In this document: piece by piece, positions 63,873 through 64,000 of the stretch
Position numbering within the stretch: position 1 is the first letter of the stretch
Layout: each line of letters opens with the position of its first letter
Source of the DNA: Nissolia schottii
Lineage: Eukaryota; Streptophyta; Magnoliopsida; Fabales; Fabaceae
Length of the DNA stretch: 64,000 nt
Direction: 5' to 3'
Assembly: GCA_003254905.1 (NCBI GenBank)
Contig: QANU01107566.1
Coordinates: 297,264-361,263 of the forward strand
Notes under the pieces: generated by a model
Database searches by the model: none
Seen by the model: the letters and a program-made list of their open reading frames with translations, nothing else
Told to the model about the DNA's origin: nothing
Translations under genes and position numbers: made by a program

Positions 63873-64000
63873 GAGGTTCAGGAACAACAGTGCCGGAAAA
63901 TTATAACATTATTATAACTCCAAACTTCATTTTCATTCTAGTCTATTCTATACATCTAAAAGTAATCCCTTGTGTAAAATGAGATATCATGCTGCTTTTT

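Larger units (their letters stand above)
62161..64000. other. Right-edge non-coding DNA
   Basis: No gene supported. It holds a GAAA microsatellite (about 63466-63490), a G-quadruplex motif and a G-box (separate entries). A 26-bp block, AGGGTTTGGAAAGAGGGTCA and onward, at about 63132-63157 recurs in diverged form at about 63318-63344. The last kilobase could be the promoter of a gene beyond the edge. Confidence 0.4.

Overview
The window is nuclear DNA of a dicot plant, most likely a legume close to soybean. It is AT-rich, its genes are split by GT-AG introns, and it carries many small inverted-repeat transposons and microsatellites. There is one 636-base run of N (24510-25145) and one single N after a poly-G run (5437). 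The legume assignment rests on the look of the exons and repeats, not on a database search.

Four protein-coding genes could be rebuilt exon by exon, all on the minus strand. (1) 1-785: 5' part of a DIVARICATA/SRM1-type MYB transcription factor, cut by the window edge. (2) 4724-7748: DENN-domain protein of the DENND6 type, three coding exons, 676 aa, a presumed Rab exchange factor of membrane traffic. (3) 12777-20228: multi-pass membrane protein with a C-terminal C3HC4 RING finger (the plant 'transmembrane Fragile-X-F-associated' family), 14 exons, 461 aa. (4) 36881-43905: mismatch-repair protein MSH2, 13 exons, 942 aa, all ATPase motifs present, with two E2F-type sites just upstream. In every case the reading frame closes exactly across all splice junctions. 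As I recall, genes 2 and 3 have Arabidopsis homologues that are also near neighbours (At1g73930 and At1g73950). The four proteins have no evident shared pathway: transcription, vesicle traffic, membrane ubiquitin ligation and DNA repair.

The space between genes is mostly transposon debris. 8.5-12.0 kb holds several small elements, one a 457-bp element with a perfect 9-bp target duplication. 20.7-36.8 kb is a nest: a Tourist-like foldback, a CACTA-like element of about 5.6 kb holding an apparent solo LTR and the N gap, a hAT-like element, a MITE inside another MITE, and a Mutator-like element with about 190-bp inverted repeats and a perfect 9-bp target duplication. That last element carries GC-rich internal DNA that looks organellar and is the most interesting object here.

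44.1-64.0 kb has no gene I can support. It holds further MITEs, two adjacent hairpins, two satellite-like repeat patches, microsatellites, a strong G-quadruplex motif and a G-box near the right edge.
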